Shown here piece after piece: positions 35,539 to 45,585 of a stretch of 64,000 nucleotides of DNA (positions within the stretch are counted from its first letter, which is position 1; each line of letters starts with the position of its first letter). This DNA is from NORP233 sp050186825 (GTDB taxonomy: Bacteria; Planctomycetota; J058). The DNA lies in NCBI GenBank assembly GCA_050186825.1, contig JBFWYD010000006.1, positions 1 to 64,000 on the forward strand, in the 5' to 3' direction. The notes under the pieces were generated by a model. It was not told the DNA's origin. It did no database searches and worked only from the letters and a program-made list of their open reading frames with translations. A program made the translations under genes and the position numbers.

Positions 35539-37371
35539 ATGGAAGCCTCCGACCTCAAGACCCTCGAGCACGACGTGGTCGTGGTGGGCGCCGGCGGCGC
35601 CGGCCTCCGCGCGGCGATCGCCTGCGCGGCCCACGGGCTCAACACCGGCCTGGTGTGCAAGTCGCTCCTCGGCAAGGCGCACACCGTCATGGCCGAGGGC
35701 GGCATGGCCGCGGCCATGGGCAACGTCGACAAGCGCGACAACTGGAAGATCCACTTCCGCGACACCATGCGCGGCGGCAAGTTCCTGAACCAGTGGCGCA
35801 TGGCCGAGCTCCACGCCCAGCAGGCGCCCGAGCGCGTGCGCGAGCTGGAGGAGTGGGGCGCGGTCTTCGACCGCACGCCCGACGGCCTGATCAACCAGCG
35901 CAACTTCGGCGGGCACCGCTACCCGCGCCTGGCGCACGTCGGCGACCGCACCGGCCTGGAGCTGATCCGCACGCTCCAGGACCACGGCGTCCACCAGGGC
36001 ATCGACGTGCACATGGAGTGCTGCGCGCTCGACCTGCTCAAGGACGGCGACCGGATCAGCGGTGTGGTCGGCTACTACCGCGAGACCGGCCAGTTCGTGG
36101 TGTTCAAGGCCAAGGCCGTGATCTTCGCCACCGGCGGCGGCGGCAAGGCCTGGCGCGTGACGAGCAACTCCTGGGAGTACACCGGCGACGGCACCGCGAT
36201 GGCCTATCGGGCGGGCGCCGAGATGATGGACATCGAGTTCACCCAGTTCCACCCCACGGGCATGGTGTGGCCGCTCTCGGTCCGCGGCATCCTCGTGACC
36301 GAGGGCGTGCGCGGTGAGGGCGGGATCCTCCTCAACAACAAGGGGGAGCGCTTCATGTTCAAGTACATCCCCGAGCGCTTCGCCTCCGAGACGGCCGACA
36401 CGATCGAGGAGGCCACCCGCTGGGTCCAGGGCGACAAGAGCGCCCGCCGCCCGCCGGAGCTCCTGACCCGCGACGTGGTCGCGCGCGCGATCCGCGCCGA
36501 GGTCGCGGCCGGGCGCGGCTCGCCCCACGGCGGCGCCTTCCTGGACATCGCCTCGCGGCGCGACCCGGACTTCATCAAGCGCAAGCTCCCCTCGATGTAC
36601 CACCAGTTCAAGGTGCTGGCGGAGCTGGACATCACCAAGGAGCCGATGGAGGTCGGCCCGACGCTCCACTACTTCATGGGCGGGATCCGGGTCGACTCGG
36701 ACAGCCAGATGACCCGCGTGCCGGGGCTCTTCGCCTGCGGCGAGTGCGCGGCGGGCCTGCACGGGGCCAACCGCCTGGGCGGCAACTCGCTCTCGGACCT
36801 GATCGTGTTCGGCAAGCTCGCGGGCGACGGCGCCAAGGCCTACATCGACGACCTGGGCGGCGACGCGCCGAAGGTCCACGACGAGCAGGTCGAGGCGATC
36901 GTGCGCCAGGCCACCGCGCCCCTGAAGCGCGAGAGCGGCCACAACCCGTTCATGATCCACGACGAGCTGCAGGAGATCATGGGCGCCCACGTGGGGATCA
37001 TCCGCGAGGGGCCCGAGCTCGCCGAGGGGATCAAGAAGCTCGAGGAGCTCCAGGCCAAGGTCGAGGAGGTCAAGGCGCACGCCAGCAGCCAGTACAACGC
37101 CGGCTGGAACGAGGCCCTCGACCTGCGCAACCTGCTCACGACCTCGCTGGCGGTGGCCAAGGCCGCCCACATGCGCGAGGAGAGCCGCGGGGCGCATACC
37201 CGCGCGGACTTCGAGGGCGAGCGCGAGGAGTGGGGCAAGTACAACATCGTGATCCGCCAGGCGGCGGACGGCTCGATGGAGGTGGAGAAGGTCGAGCGCG
37301 GCGAGCCCCCCGAGGAGCTCGGCAAGATCGCCTTCGCCACCCTGGAGCAGCTGGAGGGCGGAAATGGCTGA
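35539..37371 (+). CDS. sdhA: Succinate dehydrogenase/fumarate reductase flavoprotein subunit
   Basis: 610 aa. The FAD site VVVGAGGAGLRAAIACA is followed by KAHTVMAEGGMAAAMGN, whose His is the usual covalent FAD attachment point. Substrate motifs QFHPTGM, RGEGGILLN and LHGANRLGGNSLSDLIVFG are intact. HYFMGGIRVD and the C-terminal helical domain are normal. It oxidises succinate to fumarate on the cytoplasmic side and passes electrons to SdhB. It overlaps sdhB by 8 bp. Sequence alone does not settle the direction used in vivo. Confidence 0.95.
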   Translation: MEASDLKTLEHDVVVVGAGGAGLRAAIACAAHGLNTGLVCKSLLGKAHTVMAEGGMAAAMGNVDKRDNWKIHFRDTMRGGKFLNQWRMAELHAQQAPERVRELEEWGAVFDRTPDGLINQRNFGGHRYPRLAHVGDRTGLELIRTLQDHGVHQGIDVHMECCALDLLKDGDRISGVVGYYRETGQFVVFKAKAVIFATGGGGKAWRVTSNSWEYTGDGTAMAYRAGAEMMDIEFTQFHPTGMVWPLSVRGILVTEGVRGEGGILLNNKGERFMFKYIPERFASETADTIEEATRWVQGDKSARRPPELLTRDVVARAIRAEVAAGRGSPHGGAFLDIASRRDPDFIKRKLPSMYHQFKVLAELDITKEPMEVGPTLHYFMGGIRVDSDSQMTRVPGLFACGECAAGLHGANRLGGNSLSDLIVFGKLAGDGAKAYIDDLGGDAPKVHDEQVEAIVRQATAPLKRESGHNPFMIHDELQEIMGAHVGIIREGPELAEGIKKLEELQAKVEEVKAHASSQYNAGWNEALDLRNLLTTSLAVAKAAHMREESRGAHTRADFEGEREEWGKYNIVIRQAADGSMEVEKVERGEPPEELGKIAFATLEQLEGGNG

Positions 37372-38128
37372 GAAGCGCACCTTCCACGTCTGGCGCGGCG
37401 ACAAGCAGGCGGGCGAGTTCAAGGCCTACGACGAGGAGGTGGACTCGGGCATGGTCGTGCTCGACATGCTCCACCGCATCCAGGCCCGCCAGGCCAACGA
37501 CCTCTCGATCCGCTGGAACTGCAAGGCCGGCAAGTGCGGCTCGTGCAGCATGGAGATCAACGGCAAGCCGCGCCTGGCCTGCATGACCCGCATGAACGAG
37601 CTGCCGCCCGGCCCCGTGACCGTGCAGCCGCTCAAGACCTTCCCGCTGATCAAGGACCTCGTCACCGACGTGTCCTGGAACTTCAAGCAGAACAAGCGGA
37701 TCAAGCCGCTCAAGCCGCGCGCCCGGGGCGCGGATGGGCAGCACCGGATGAAGCAGGTCGACGTCGACCGCATCCAGGAGTTCCGCAAGTGCATCGAGTG
37801 CTTCCTCTGCCAGGACGTGTGCCACGTCCTGCGCGACCACGAGAAGAAGGAGCAGTTCGTCGGCCCGCGCTTCATGATCCGCGTGGCCGGCCTGGAGATG
37901 CACCCGCTCGACACCGAGGACCGGATCCCCGCCCTGCGCGAGGAGCTCGGCTCGGGCTGGTGCAACATCACCCGCTGCTGCACCGAGGTGTGCCCCGAGC
38001 ACATCAACATCACGGACAACGGGATCATCCCCATGAAGGAGCGGGTCGTGGACCGCTTCTACGACCCCGTGGCCATGATCTGGCGCGCGCTGACCGGCGG
38101 CGGCGGCAAGAAGCTGCCCACCGCCTAG
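37364..38128 (+). CDS. sdhB: Succinate dehydrogenase iron-sulfur subunit
   Basis: 254 aa. The plant-type [2Fe-2S] ligands are in CKAGKCGSCSMEINGKPRLAC. The C-terminal domain carries the [4Fe-4S] and [3Fe-4S] cysteines in CIECFLCQDVC and CNITRCCTEVCPE. It relays electrons from the flavin to quinone at the membrane anchor. Its RBS lies inside the end of sdhA (8-bp overlap), and the RBS of the EIIA gene starts in its own stop codon, so the operon appears to continue downstream. Confidence 0.95.
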   Translation: MAEKRTFHVWRGDKQAGEFKAYDEEVDSGMVVLDMLHRIQARQANDLSIRWNCKAGKCGSCSMEINGKPRLACMTRMNELPPGPVTVQPLKTFPLIKDLVTDVSWNFKQNKRIKPLKPRARGADGQHRMKQVDVDRIQEFRKCIECFLCQDVCHVLRDHEKKEQFVGPRFMIRVAGLEMHPLDTEDRIPALREELGSGWCNITRCCTEVCPEHINITDNGIIPMKERVVDRFYDPVAMIWRALTGGGGKKLPTA

Positions 38129-38139
38129 GGAGGTTGCCG

Positions 38140-38658
38140 GTGCGGCTCATCGACATCATCGGTAGCGAGGGGATCCTCCCCCAGCTCGCGGCGACCAGCC
38201 GCGACGAGGCGCTGCTCGAGCTCGTGACGCGCCTCGTCGACACCGGGCGCGTCTCGGCGGACCACCAGGAGGACCTCCTGATGGCCCTGCTCAAGCGCGA
38301 GTCGCTGGGCGCCACGAGCATCGGCAACAACGTGGCGATCCCCCACGTAAAGACCGACCGCGTCAACGAGTTCGTGGGCGTGCTCGGCCGGAGCAAGGGC
38401 GGGATCCGCTTCGCGGCCGGGGAGGACCCGGTCCACCTGATCATCCTCTTCTTCTCCCCCGAGCGCGCCGTGAGCGGCCACCTGCGCCTGCTCGCGCACA
38501 TCGGCGGGATCCTGAACCACGACGGCTACGTGCGCCTGCTCCTCGACGCCGAGGGCAAGCCGGAGCTGCTCGACCTGGTCAAGGACGCGGAGCGGATGAT
38601 CTTCGGCGAGGACCCGAGCCCGCCGCCCGACGAGCAGGGCGACCCGGTGCTCGCCTAG
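38140..38658 (+). CDS. PTS EIIA (PtsN-type) domain protein downstream of sdh
   Basis: 172 aa from GTG, with GGGAGG overlapping the sdhB stop and a 6-bp gap. This is a fructose/mannitol-type EIIA fold: NNVAIPHVK has the phosphorylatable His69, flanked by GATSIG and VHLIILFFSPERAVSGHLRLLAHIGGIL. There is no EIIB, EIIC, HPr or EI gene in the window, so a regulatory PtsN-like role is more likely than sugar uptake. The close link to sdhCAB suggests coordination with respiration or carbon flux (inference). The acidic/Pro tail is extra. It converges with the acyl-CoA dehydrogenase gene and overlaps it by 4 bp. Confidence 0.87.
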   Translation: MRLIDIIGSEGILPQLAATSRDEALLELVTRLVDTGRVSADHQEDLLMALLKRESLGATSIGNNVAIPHVKTDRVNEFVGVLGRSKGGIRFAAGEDPVHLIILFFSPERAVSGHLRLLAHIGGILNHDGYVRLLLDAEGKPELLDLVKDAERMIFGEDPSPPPDEQGDPVLA

Positions 38659-39851
38659 AGGCCCAAACCCCTGAGCAGCTCGCGGGCGACGACGAGGCGC
38701 TGGATCTCGTTGGTGCCCTCGTAGATGCGGGTCACCCGGGCGTCGCGGTAGAGGCGCTCGATGGGGTACTCCTCGGAGTAGCCGTAGCCGCCGTGGAGCT
38801 GGAGCATGCGGTCCACGATCCGGCCGCAGGCCTCGGTGGCGAACATCTTGGCCATGCTCGTCTCGGCGCGGGCCACGTCGCCCTGGTCGAGCAGGCGGGC
38901 GGCGCGGAGGGTGAGCAGCCAGGCGGCGTCGAGCTCGGTGAGGCACTCGGCGAGGGCGAACTGGCTGGCCTGGAAGTCGGCCACGCGCTGCCCGAAGGCG
39001 CGGCGCTCGGACGAGTAGCGCACGCCCTCGAGCATGGCCGCCTCGGCCAGGCCGCAGGCCAGGGCCGCGATCCCCACCCGGCCGGCGCCGAGGGCCTCGA
39101 GGGCCAGGCCATAGCCCTCGCCGCCGGCGCCGATCTGGGCGTCGCGCTCCACGTAGCAGCCGTCGAGGTGCAGCGCGACGGTGCCCGAGGAGCGCTGCCC
39201 CATCTTCTGCTCCTCCTTGCCGATCTCGAGGCCCTGCGCGCCCTTCTCGACCACGAAGCAGGACAGGCCGCGCGCGCCGAGGGAGGGGTCGGTCTTGGCG
39301 AAGACCAGGTAGAGGCCGGCGTACGCCCCGCTCGTGGCCCACATCTTCGAGCCGCTCAGCCGGAAGCCGGCGCCGTCGGGGCGCGCCACGGTCTGGACCT
39401 GGCTCGCGTCGGAGCCGGCCTGGGGCTCCGTCAGGCAGAAGGCCGCGGCGCCCAGGGCGCCCTCGGCCAGGGGTCGCAGCCAGCGCTCCTTCTGCGCCGG
39501 GCTGGCCGCCTTGGTCAGGATGTTCGCGCAGAGGTTGCTCGCGGCCATGACCACCGCGCACGAGGCGTCGCAGCGGGCCAGGGAGTCCATGACGAGCGCG
39601 TAGGCCACGTTGTCCGCGCCGGCGCCGCCCTCGTCGGCGGGGACCTTGACCGCCATCAAGCCCATCTCCGCCATCTCGCGGACCAGGTCGTGGGGGAACT
39701 CGCGGCTGCGGTCGCGCTCGGCGGCGCCCGGCGCGAGCCGGTCCTGGGCGAAGGAGCGCACGGCCTCGCGCAGCTCGAGCTGCTCGTCGCTGAGGGCCAT
39801 GGTGAAGCGGGCGGGGTCGCGCTGCCGCTCCCAGTCGGCGGTCGTCGTCAC
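38655..39851 (-). CDS. Acyl-CoA dehydrogenase
   Basis: 398 aa from GTG with AGGAGG five bases upstream. The family is clear from FCLTEPQAGSDASQVQT (FAD/substrate loop), WATSGAYA, RVGIAALACGLAEAA, RRAFGQRVADFQ and LHGGYGYSEEYPIERLYRDAR. The catalytic base is Glu378 in RIYEGTNEIQ, the position used by short/medium-chain enzymes. It oxidises acyl-CoA to enoyl-CoA with FAD and passes electrons to ETF. The chain-length preference cannot be read from the sequence. The stop overlaps the convergent EIIA gene. Confidence 0.93.
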   Translation of the reverse strand: MTTTADWERQRDPARFTMALSDEQLELREAVRSFAQDRLAPGAAERDRSREFPHDLVREMAEMGLMAVKVPADEGGAGADNVAYALVMDSLARCDASCAVVMAASNLCANILTKAASPAQKERWLRPLAEGALGAAAFCLTEPQAGSDASQVQTVARPDGAGFRLSGSKMWATSGAYAGLYLVFAKTDPSLGARGLSCFVVEKGAQGLEIGKEEQKMGQRSSGTVALHLDGCYVERDAQIGAGGEGYGLALEALGAGRVGIAALACGLAEAAMLEGVRYSSERRAFGQRVADFQASQFALAECLTELDAAWLLTLRAARLLDQGDVARAETSMAKMFATEACGRIVDRMLQLHGGYGYSEEYPIERLYRDARVTRIYEGTNEIQRLVVARELLRGLGL

Positions 39852-39990
39852 TCGAGCCTCCTGCGCCGAGGCGCGGAGGCGGATTCTGCGCGCGCCTGGC
39901 CGCCGGCGCGAGGCGCGGGCGGCCGCTGTCGCCTCGCGGAGACGCCCGTACGCGCGCGCGGCCGGACCCCGAATGGGATCCGGCCGCAGC

Positions 39991-40065
39991 GGACCTTCGG
40001 GCGCAGGACCCTCGGGCGCAGGACCCTCGGGCGCAGGACCCTCGGGCGCAGGACCCTCGGGCCCG
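39991..40065. repeat. 15-bp tandem repeat, five copies
   Basis: The unit GGACCCTCGGGCGCA repeats at 39991, 40006, 40021, 40036 and 40051; the first and last copies each have changes. It fills the gap between the stop of the secreted-protein gene (40075) and the acyl-CoA dehydrogenase start. It has no obvious hairpin and is a likely variable-number locus. Confidence 0.75.
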
Positions 40066-40074
40066 GGGCGCGTC

Positions 40075-40869
40075 CTACTTGGTCACCTCGTTCAGCTTGT
40101 GGTCCTTGAACTCGAGGGTGATCCGGGCCACGAGCTTCTCGCCCTGCTTGATCGTCTCGACCGACTTCTTGACCACGTGGAAGCCGCCGACCTCGGCCGA
40201 CTCGAGCACCATCGTCGATTCGATCGTGCCCTCCTCGGTCTTGACCGAGTAGGTCCAGCCGGTCGCGAGGTGCTTCTCGCCGACCTTCTTGTAGCTCAGG
40301 GTGAACTTCACGTCCGAGCCCTCCGGGCCGTCGAGGACGATCGCGCTCATCACGCCGGCCTTGTCGAAGTGGAAGGCCTTGAAGGGCGCCGTCGGGGTGC
40401 CCTTGGCGATCGTGACCACGACCGCGCCGTCCTCCTTCTTCTCGCCCTTCAGCTCGCAGCCGCGCAGCTCCTTGAGCTCGTCCTTGCGGGAGTAGTGCTC
40501 GGTGAAGCGGTCGTTGCTCCAGCCCTGCTCGCCGAGCTGGAGGCCGATCTCCTCGTCCGCCCAGGTCAGCTTGCCGGCCTTGCCGTCCCACTCGTAGCTG
40601 CCGGTGGTCTGGCGCGCCTCGGCGCCCTCCTCACCGGACTCGAGCTTGGCGGCGATGCTCAGCTTCGCGGTCTTCACGCCCGCGTCGCCGAGGTGGTACT
40701 CGAGCTCACGCCACTTCTTGAACGCGGCCTTGGCGACCTCGTCCATGACCGCCTCGGGGGCGGGCTTGGCCTCCGCGGGGGGCGGCGGCGGGGGGTCATC
40801 CTCGTCCTGGGCGAAGGAAGGGGCGCCCAGGGTCAGCAGGAGGGTCAGCGCACACAGGGTTCTACGCAC
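40075..40869 (-). CDS. Secreted protein of unknown function
   Basis: 264 aa from GTG, with GGAGAG five bases upstream. A Sec signal peptide (LCALTLLLTLGAPSFAQ, cleavage near residue 21) precedes a short Asp/Pro-rich linker and a beta-rich domain (GSYEWDGKAGKLTWADEE, KFTLSYKKVGEKHLATGW, ESAEVGGFHVVKKSVETI, RITLEFKDHKLNEVTK). The beta strands with alternating hydrophobic residues resemble lipid- or outer-membrane-lipoprotein-type folds, but I recognise no family. It has no coupled neighbours. Confidence 0.7.
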   Translation of the reverse strand: MRRTLCALTLLLTLGAPSFAQDEDDPPPPPPAEAKPAPEAVMDEVAKAAFKKWRELEYHLGDAGVKTAKLSIAAKLESGEEGAEARQTTGSYEWDGKAGKLTWADEEIGLQLGEQGWSNDRFTEHYSRKDELKELRGCELKGEKKEDGAVVVTIAKGTPTAPFKAFHFDKAGVMSAIVLDGPEGSDVKFTLSYKKVGEKHLATGWTYSVKTEEGTIESTMVLESAEVGGFHVVKKSVETIKQGEKLVARITLEFKDHKLNEVTK

Positions 40870-41050
40870 ACGTCTCTCCAGGGATGCGGGGCCCAGGATC
40901 GGACCCCGCGAGTGGTTGGTGCCATGCAGCTACGCGCTGGACCGCCGTAGGTCCAGGCGGCCACCGCGCGATGTAGGCGCGGCAGGACGCCGGTGAGGCG
41001 CGCGGGCTCCACGTGAGTCCGGTGTGCGCAGCGCCTCTCACACGGACGGC

Positions 41051-44000
41051 TCACGGGACCTCGTTTGGATCGTCCACCCCGACGATCGGCCGGGGCAGGT
41101 TCTTGCTGACCGGGATCACGCGCCGCGCCGGCTCCTTCTGCTTCAGCTCCTTGGCCTTGGCCAGGTCCCGCTGGTAGGCGCCCTCGTCCGGCCACTCGTA
41201 GGCCAGGTGCCCGAGGTTGGCGTGGATGTGGTTGAAGTGGTCCTCGCGCTGGAGCCCGTCCGAGGGGAAGTCGGGGTAGAGCACGCTCCCGCCCCGGGGC
41301 GGCGTCTTGCGCAGGTCGCCCGCGGGGGTGGGGGCCGGGTCGTAGGTCTGGGCGTCGCTCCCGTCCGTCACGGTGCAGTGGGCCGAGAGCGCGTCGTAGG
41401 CCGCCTCGAAGCAGAGCTCCGCGATCCCCGCCTCGTCGCTGGGCTTCGCCCCGTCGGCCACCGTCCCGCGCAGGCGGAAGCTCGTGGCGGTGAACGCCGG
41501 CTGGCCCTGGTGGGCCTCGTCGTAGGCGACCCGCAGCGGGTGGGGCGGCTTGGGCGGGGTGGCGTTGGGGTTGCCGGCCGTGCCCTTGTTGCCGATCGGC
41601 ACGTAGTTCCAGGGGCCGCCTTGGAGGTGCGGCCAGCGCGCGCCCGGGACCGGGACGCCGCTGCCGGGGCGCGGGATGGCGGCTGGAGCGCCCTGGGGGA
41701 GCTTGGCGTCGCCCCAGCGCTTGGAGACGAGCACGAAGCGCTCGACCCCGTCGGCGAGCTGGGCGGTGACGCCGCCGAAGTCGATCGCCCGCCCGCTCAT
41801 GTGCGCGTCGTAGAGTCCGCCCGAGCCGCCGTCCTTGCGGCTGCCCTGAAAGCCCTGGAAGCCTATGTGGTGCAGCCGGGTGACCGTGACCCCGCGCTTG
41901 CGCAGCCCGGCCAGCGCCTCGACCAGGTGGCAGAGCGCCACGACCATCCGCACGTCGATCAGGGTCGGGTTGCGGCGATCGGCGCCGCCCTTGTTGTTGA
42001 GCAGGCACACCTCGATCGGCAGCCCGTCGCTGCTGCGCACCGTGGCGTCGATGCTCACCGCCCAGCGGCCGGCCGCCAGCGGCTCGGGCCCCGGGTAGAG
42101 CAGCTTGCTCCCGTCCTCGTCGAAGTGGGGGAAGTGGGCCTTGGCGCCCGAGATCGTGTGGCTACAGAGCTGGATCCGCCCCTCCTGGGCCAGGCAGGCG
42201 ACCACGTGGGCCGCCTCGACCAGGGTCAGCGCGCGGGCCGGGAGCTCGAGCAGCGTCCGCGTCTCGCCCGGGCGGACCAGGGCCTTGCGCGGGACCCGGA
42301 ACAGGGGCTCCTGGGTCCGATCCTTCTGCGGCCCCGTCGGGCCGTCGCGCATCTTGACGTGGACCTGGCGCTCGAGCTCCTGGCCGCCCGAGATGGCCTT
42401 GAGCGTGTAGCTGCGCTGGGCCGCCTCCTGGGTCACCTCCTGGACCCCGGTCCCGCTCCCCGAGCGATGCACCTCGACCTTGGCGTCGCCCTCGCCGTGG
42501 CTGACGATTACCTCGTCCACCAGCCCCAGGACCGACCAGGCCAAGATCAGGCGCGAGCCCTGCTGGCGGCGGTTCACCGAGAAGTCGTTCAGCGCCTTGC
42601 CCCCGCTGGTCGAGACGCCGGTGAAGGCCAGGATCTCGAAGGGGAGCGGGACGGGCGGCACGGGCGGCGGCGGCACGGGCGGCGGCGGCACGGGCGGCGG
42701 CGGCACGGGCGGCGGCGGCACGGGCGGCGGCTGGGGCTTCGGGTCCTGGCGGCAGGCGCAGCTCGCGGCCAGGCGGCGATAGACGGCGCAGCGGAAGGTG
42801 CTCCCCTCGGCGCCTGCTGGAGCGGGGCGCGCGTGGGCCCGACACGGCGCGAGCTGGCCCGGGAGGCAGGGCAGGTCCCGCGGGACGCGCTCGGGGTCCA
42901 TGACCATCACGACCACGCGCCGGCTGCGCTCGTCGAGGCCGTCGCCCACCGGGTTCAGCTCGCCGCAGCCGAGCGCGCGCCGCCCTGCGAAGCGCGCGGC
43001 CGCGGCCGGCTGGGGGGCGGCGGCCCGGCAGTAAGCCTCGAGCAAGGCGCGGCGGGTGCGCGGGCCCACGACCCCGTCGGGGTCGAGCCCGGCGCTGCGC
43101 TGGAAGGCGCGCACGTCGGGGGCGCCCGCGGCGGCCAGCAGGGCGGCCTGCTCCGGCGCCCCCCAGCCCTCGGCCGTCCACAGCGCGTCGAGGGCCGCGA
43201 GGTCGTGGGTGAGCAGCGCCAGCGCGGCGTCGGCGCGGCGCTGGCTCAAGGCCAGGTTGTAGCCCTCGTCGCCTGTCGTGTCGGTGTGCCCGAACACGAG
43301 CGCCACGCGGCGCGGGTCCTCGGCGAGGAGCGCGCCGACCGCGGCCAGGGCGGGGAAGCCGTCGGGGCGGACCAGGGCGCGGTCGAAGTCGAAGTGCGGC
43401 CCCTCGACCTCGAGGCAGCGGAAGCCCGCGCCCGGGGTGCGCGGGTGGCAGCGCTCGCAGCGGTACTTCCCCTTGCGATAGACGTCGCAGCCCTTGGGGT
43501 CGCAGGCCCCGCCGTCGGCGTGGCAGCGCAGGGCGGGGACGTCCTGCGGGGCGAAGCAGAGCAGGTCCACGCGCTCGTCGGCGAGCGCGGTGTGGTCCTT
43601 GATCATGACCTTGCCCGCGGGCCAGGCCGCCGCGCAGCCGACGCCCTCCGGGCGCGCGAGCCGCAGGGAGCCCCGCGGCAGGGCGGGCAGCTCGAGCGCG
43701 CGGGCCAGCTCCTGGTCGTAGCAGGCCTGGACCGCGCGCCAGTCGTCCGCGCCCAGCCCGCCCTCGGGCCCGCCCGCGACGCCCTGGGCCGCGCGGAAGG
43801 CGGCGATCGCGGCCCGCGTCCGCGGCCCCACCTGGCCGTCGGGCCGGCCCGGGTCGCAGTCGATCCCGCGCGCGCGCGCCAGCCAGCCGAGCAGGGCCTG
43901 GAGGTCCGCGCTGGGGGCCTCGGCCGCGGCCACGGCCAGGTCCGCGGCGTCGCCCGCGAGCAGCGCCAGGACCACGCGCGCGCGCCGGGCCGCGAGCGCC

Positions 44001-44323
44001 GCGTCGGGGGCGTGCCCGGCGGCGAGCGCCACGTGGTCCGGGTGCGCCGCGAGGTGCTCCGCCGCGAGCGCCAGGGGGAGCAGCCCGCGCCCCTCGAGCG
44101 CGCGCGCCGGGTCGGGGTCGGGGAGCGGCAGCAGGCCGCCCGGGCGCCAGGCGTGCGCGGCCTCGAGCTCGAACACCCAGGTCGGCCGCGCGCCCCGCAG
44201 CTGGACGTGGGTGGTGCGCTCCTCGTCCAGCTCGATGAGCTGACGCTCCTTGGTCTCGGCGATGAAGATCTCGACCTGCCGGCGCTCGTCCACTTGCCCG
44301 CGGAAGCTACCCCCCCGGTGCAC
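41051..44323 (-). CDS. Large OmpA / peptidoglycan-binding / M15-peptidase-like multidomain protein
   Basis: 1090 aa from GTG; a second GTG at 44293 is equally possible and neither has a strong RBS. No signal peptide is visible. Modules in order: a peptidoglycan-binding_1 repeat (about 140-180, DGQVGPRTRAAIAAF), a Cys-rich segment (about 255-300), an OmpA-like segment (FDFDRALV, VFGHTDTTGDEGYNLALSQRRADAAL), and a second peptidoglycan-binding repeat (DGVVGPRTRRALLEAY). These are followed by a fragment like the end of an OmpA domain (GRRALGCGELNPVGDG), a PPPV-repeat linker, a beta domain (about 560-640) and a C-terminal region. AHMSGRAIDFGG and HFNHIHANLG there fit the H-x(6)-D ... H-x-H zinc site of M15/hedgehog-type peptidases. 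It may be a peptidoglycan hydrolase or an exported effector. Confidence 0.7.
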   Translation of the reverse strand: MHRGGSFRGQVDERRQVEIFIAETKERQLIELDEERTTHVQLRGARPTWVFELEAAHAWRPGGLLPLPDPDPARALEGRGLLPLALAAEHLAAHPDHVALAAGHAPDAALAARRARVVLALLAGDAADLAVAAAEAPSADLQALLGWLARARGIDCDPGRPDGQVGPRTRAAIAAFRAAQGVAGGPEGGLGADDWRAVQACYDQELARALELPALPRGSLRLARPEGVGCAAAWPAGKVMIKDHTALADERVDLLCFAPQDVPALRCHADGGACDPKGCDVYRKGKYRCERCHPRTPGAGFRCLEVEGPHFDFDRALVRPDGFPALAAVGALLAEDPRRVALVFGHTDTTGDEGYNLALSQRRADAALALLTHDLAALDALWTAEGWGAPEQAALLAAAGAPDVRAFQRSAGLDPDGVVGPRTRRALLEAYCRAAAPQPAAAARFAGRRALGCGELNPVGDGLDERSRRVVVMVMDPERVPRDLPCLPGQLAPCRAHARPAPAGAEGSTFRCAVYRRLAASCACRQDPKPQPPPVPPPPVPPPPVPPPPVPPPPVPPVPLPFEILAFTGVSTSGGKALNDFSVNRRQQGSRLILAWSVLGLVDEVIVSHGEGDAKVEVHRSGSGTGVQEVTQEAAQRSYTLKAISGGQELERQVHVKMRDGPTGPQKDRTQEPLFRVPRKALVRPGETRTLLELPARALTLVEAAHVVACLAQEGRIQLCSHTISGAKAHFPHFDEDGSKLLYPGPEPLAAGRWAVSIDATVRSSDGLPIEVCLLNNKGGADRRNPTLIDVRMVVALCHLVEALAGLRKRGVTVTRLHHIGFQGFQGSRKDGGSGGLYDAHMSGRAIDFGGVTAQLADGVERFVLVSKRWGDAKLPQGAPAAIPRPGSGVPVPGARWPHLQGGPWNYVPIGNKGTAGNPNATPPKPPHPLRVAYDEAHQGQPAFTATSFRLRGTVADGAKPSDEAGIAELCFEAAYDALSAHCTVTDGSDAQTYDPAPTPAGDLRKTPPRGGSVLYPDFPSDGLQREDHFNHIHANLGHLAYEWPDEGAYQRDLAKAKELKQKEPARRVIPVSKNLPRPIVGVDDPNEVP
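42651..42731 (-). repeat. 15-bp tandem repeat coding for a PPPPV linker
   Basis: The unit ACGGGCGGCGGCGGC repeats four times exactly (42660-42719) with partial copies on both sides. On the minus strand it gives PPPPV pentapeptides that separate the peptidoglycan-binding part of the protein from its C-terminal peptidase-like part. Copy-number change would lengthen the linker without a frameshift. Confidence 0.8.
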
Positions 44324-44529
44324 CCCGGAGGAGAGGGTCCTGGCCGCTCGCCCGGCAAGGGCCCGAGCCGCGCGCGCAAGCGCAGAGGCTCGCTCGCTTT
44401 ACCCGTCGCAGGGGTGGGGGTAGGATCCCCGCCCCAGCGGGCGCCTGGCGCCAGCTGACATGGAGTCAGGATCGCCGCCCCTGCGCCTGCACCGGAGAAT
44501 GGGGCCGGATCCCACACAGCGAGGAGCTC

Positions 44530-45573
<1,044 letters not shown>

Positions 45574-45585
45574 CGCGGGCGCCGC

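Noticed and set aside
38793..40109. Plus-strand open frame opposite the acyl-CoA dehydrogenase gene
   Set aside because: It is the antisense of a clear gene and its product is low in domains and rich in His/Arg/Ala, typical of a shadow frame in high-GC DNA.
41051..44323. Type VI or phage-tail-like secretion cluster around the OmpA/peptidase protein
   Set aside because: No sheath, tube, baseplate or ATPase genes of such systems lie in the neighbouring 20 kb.
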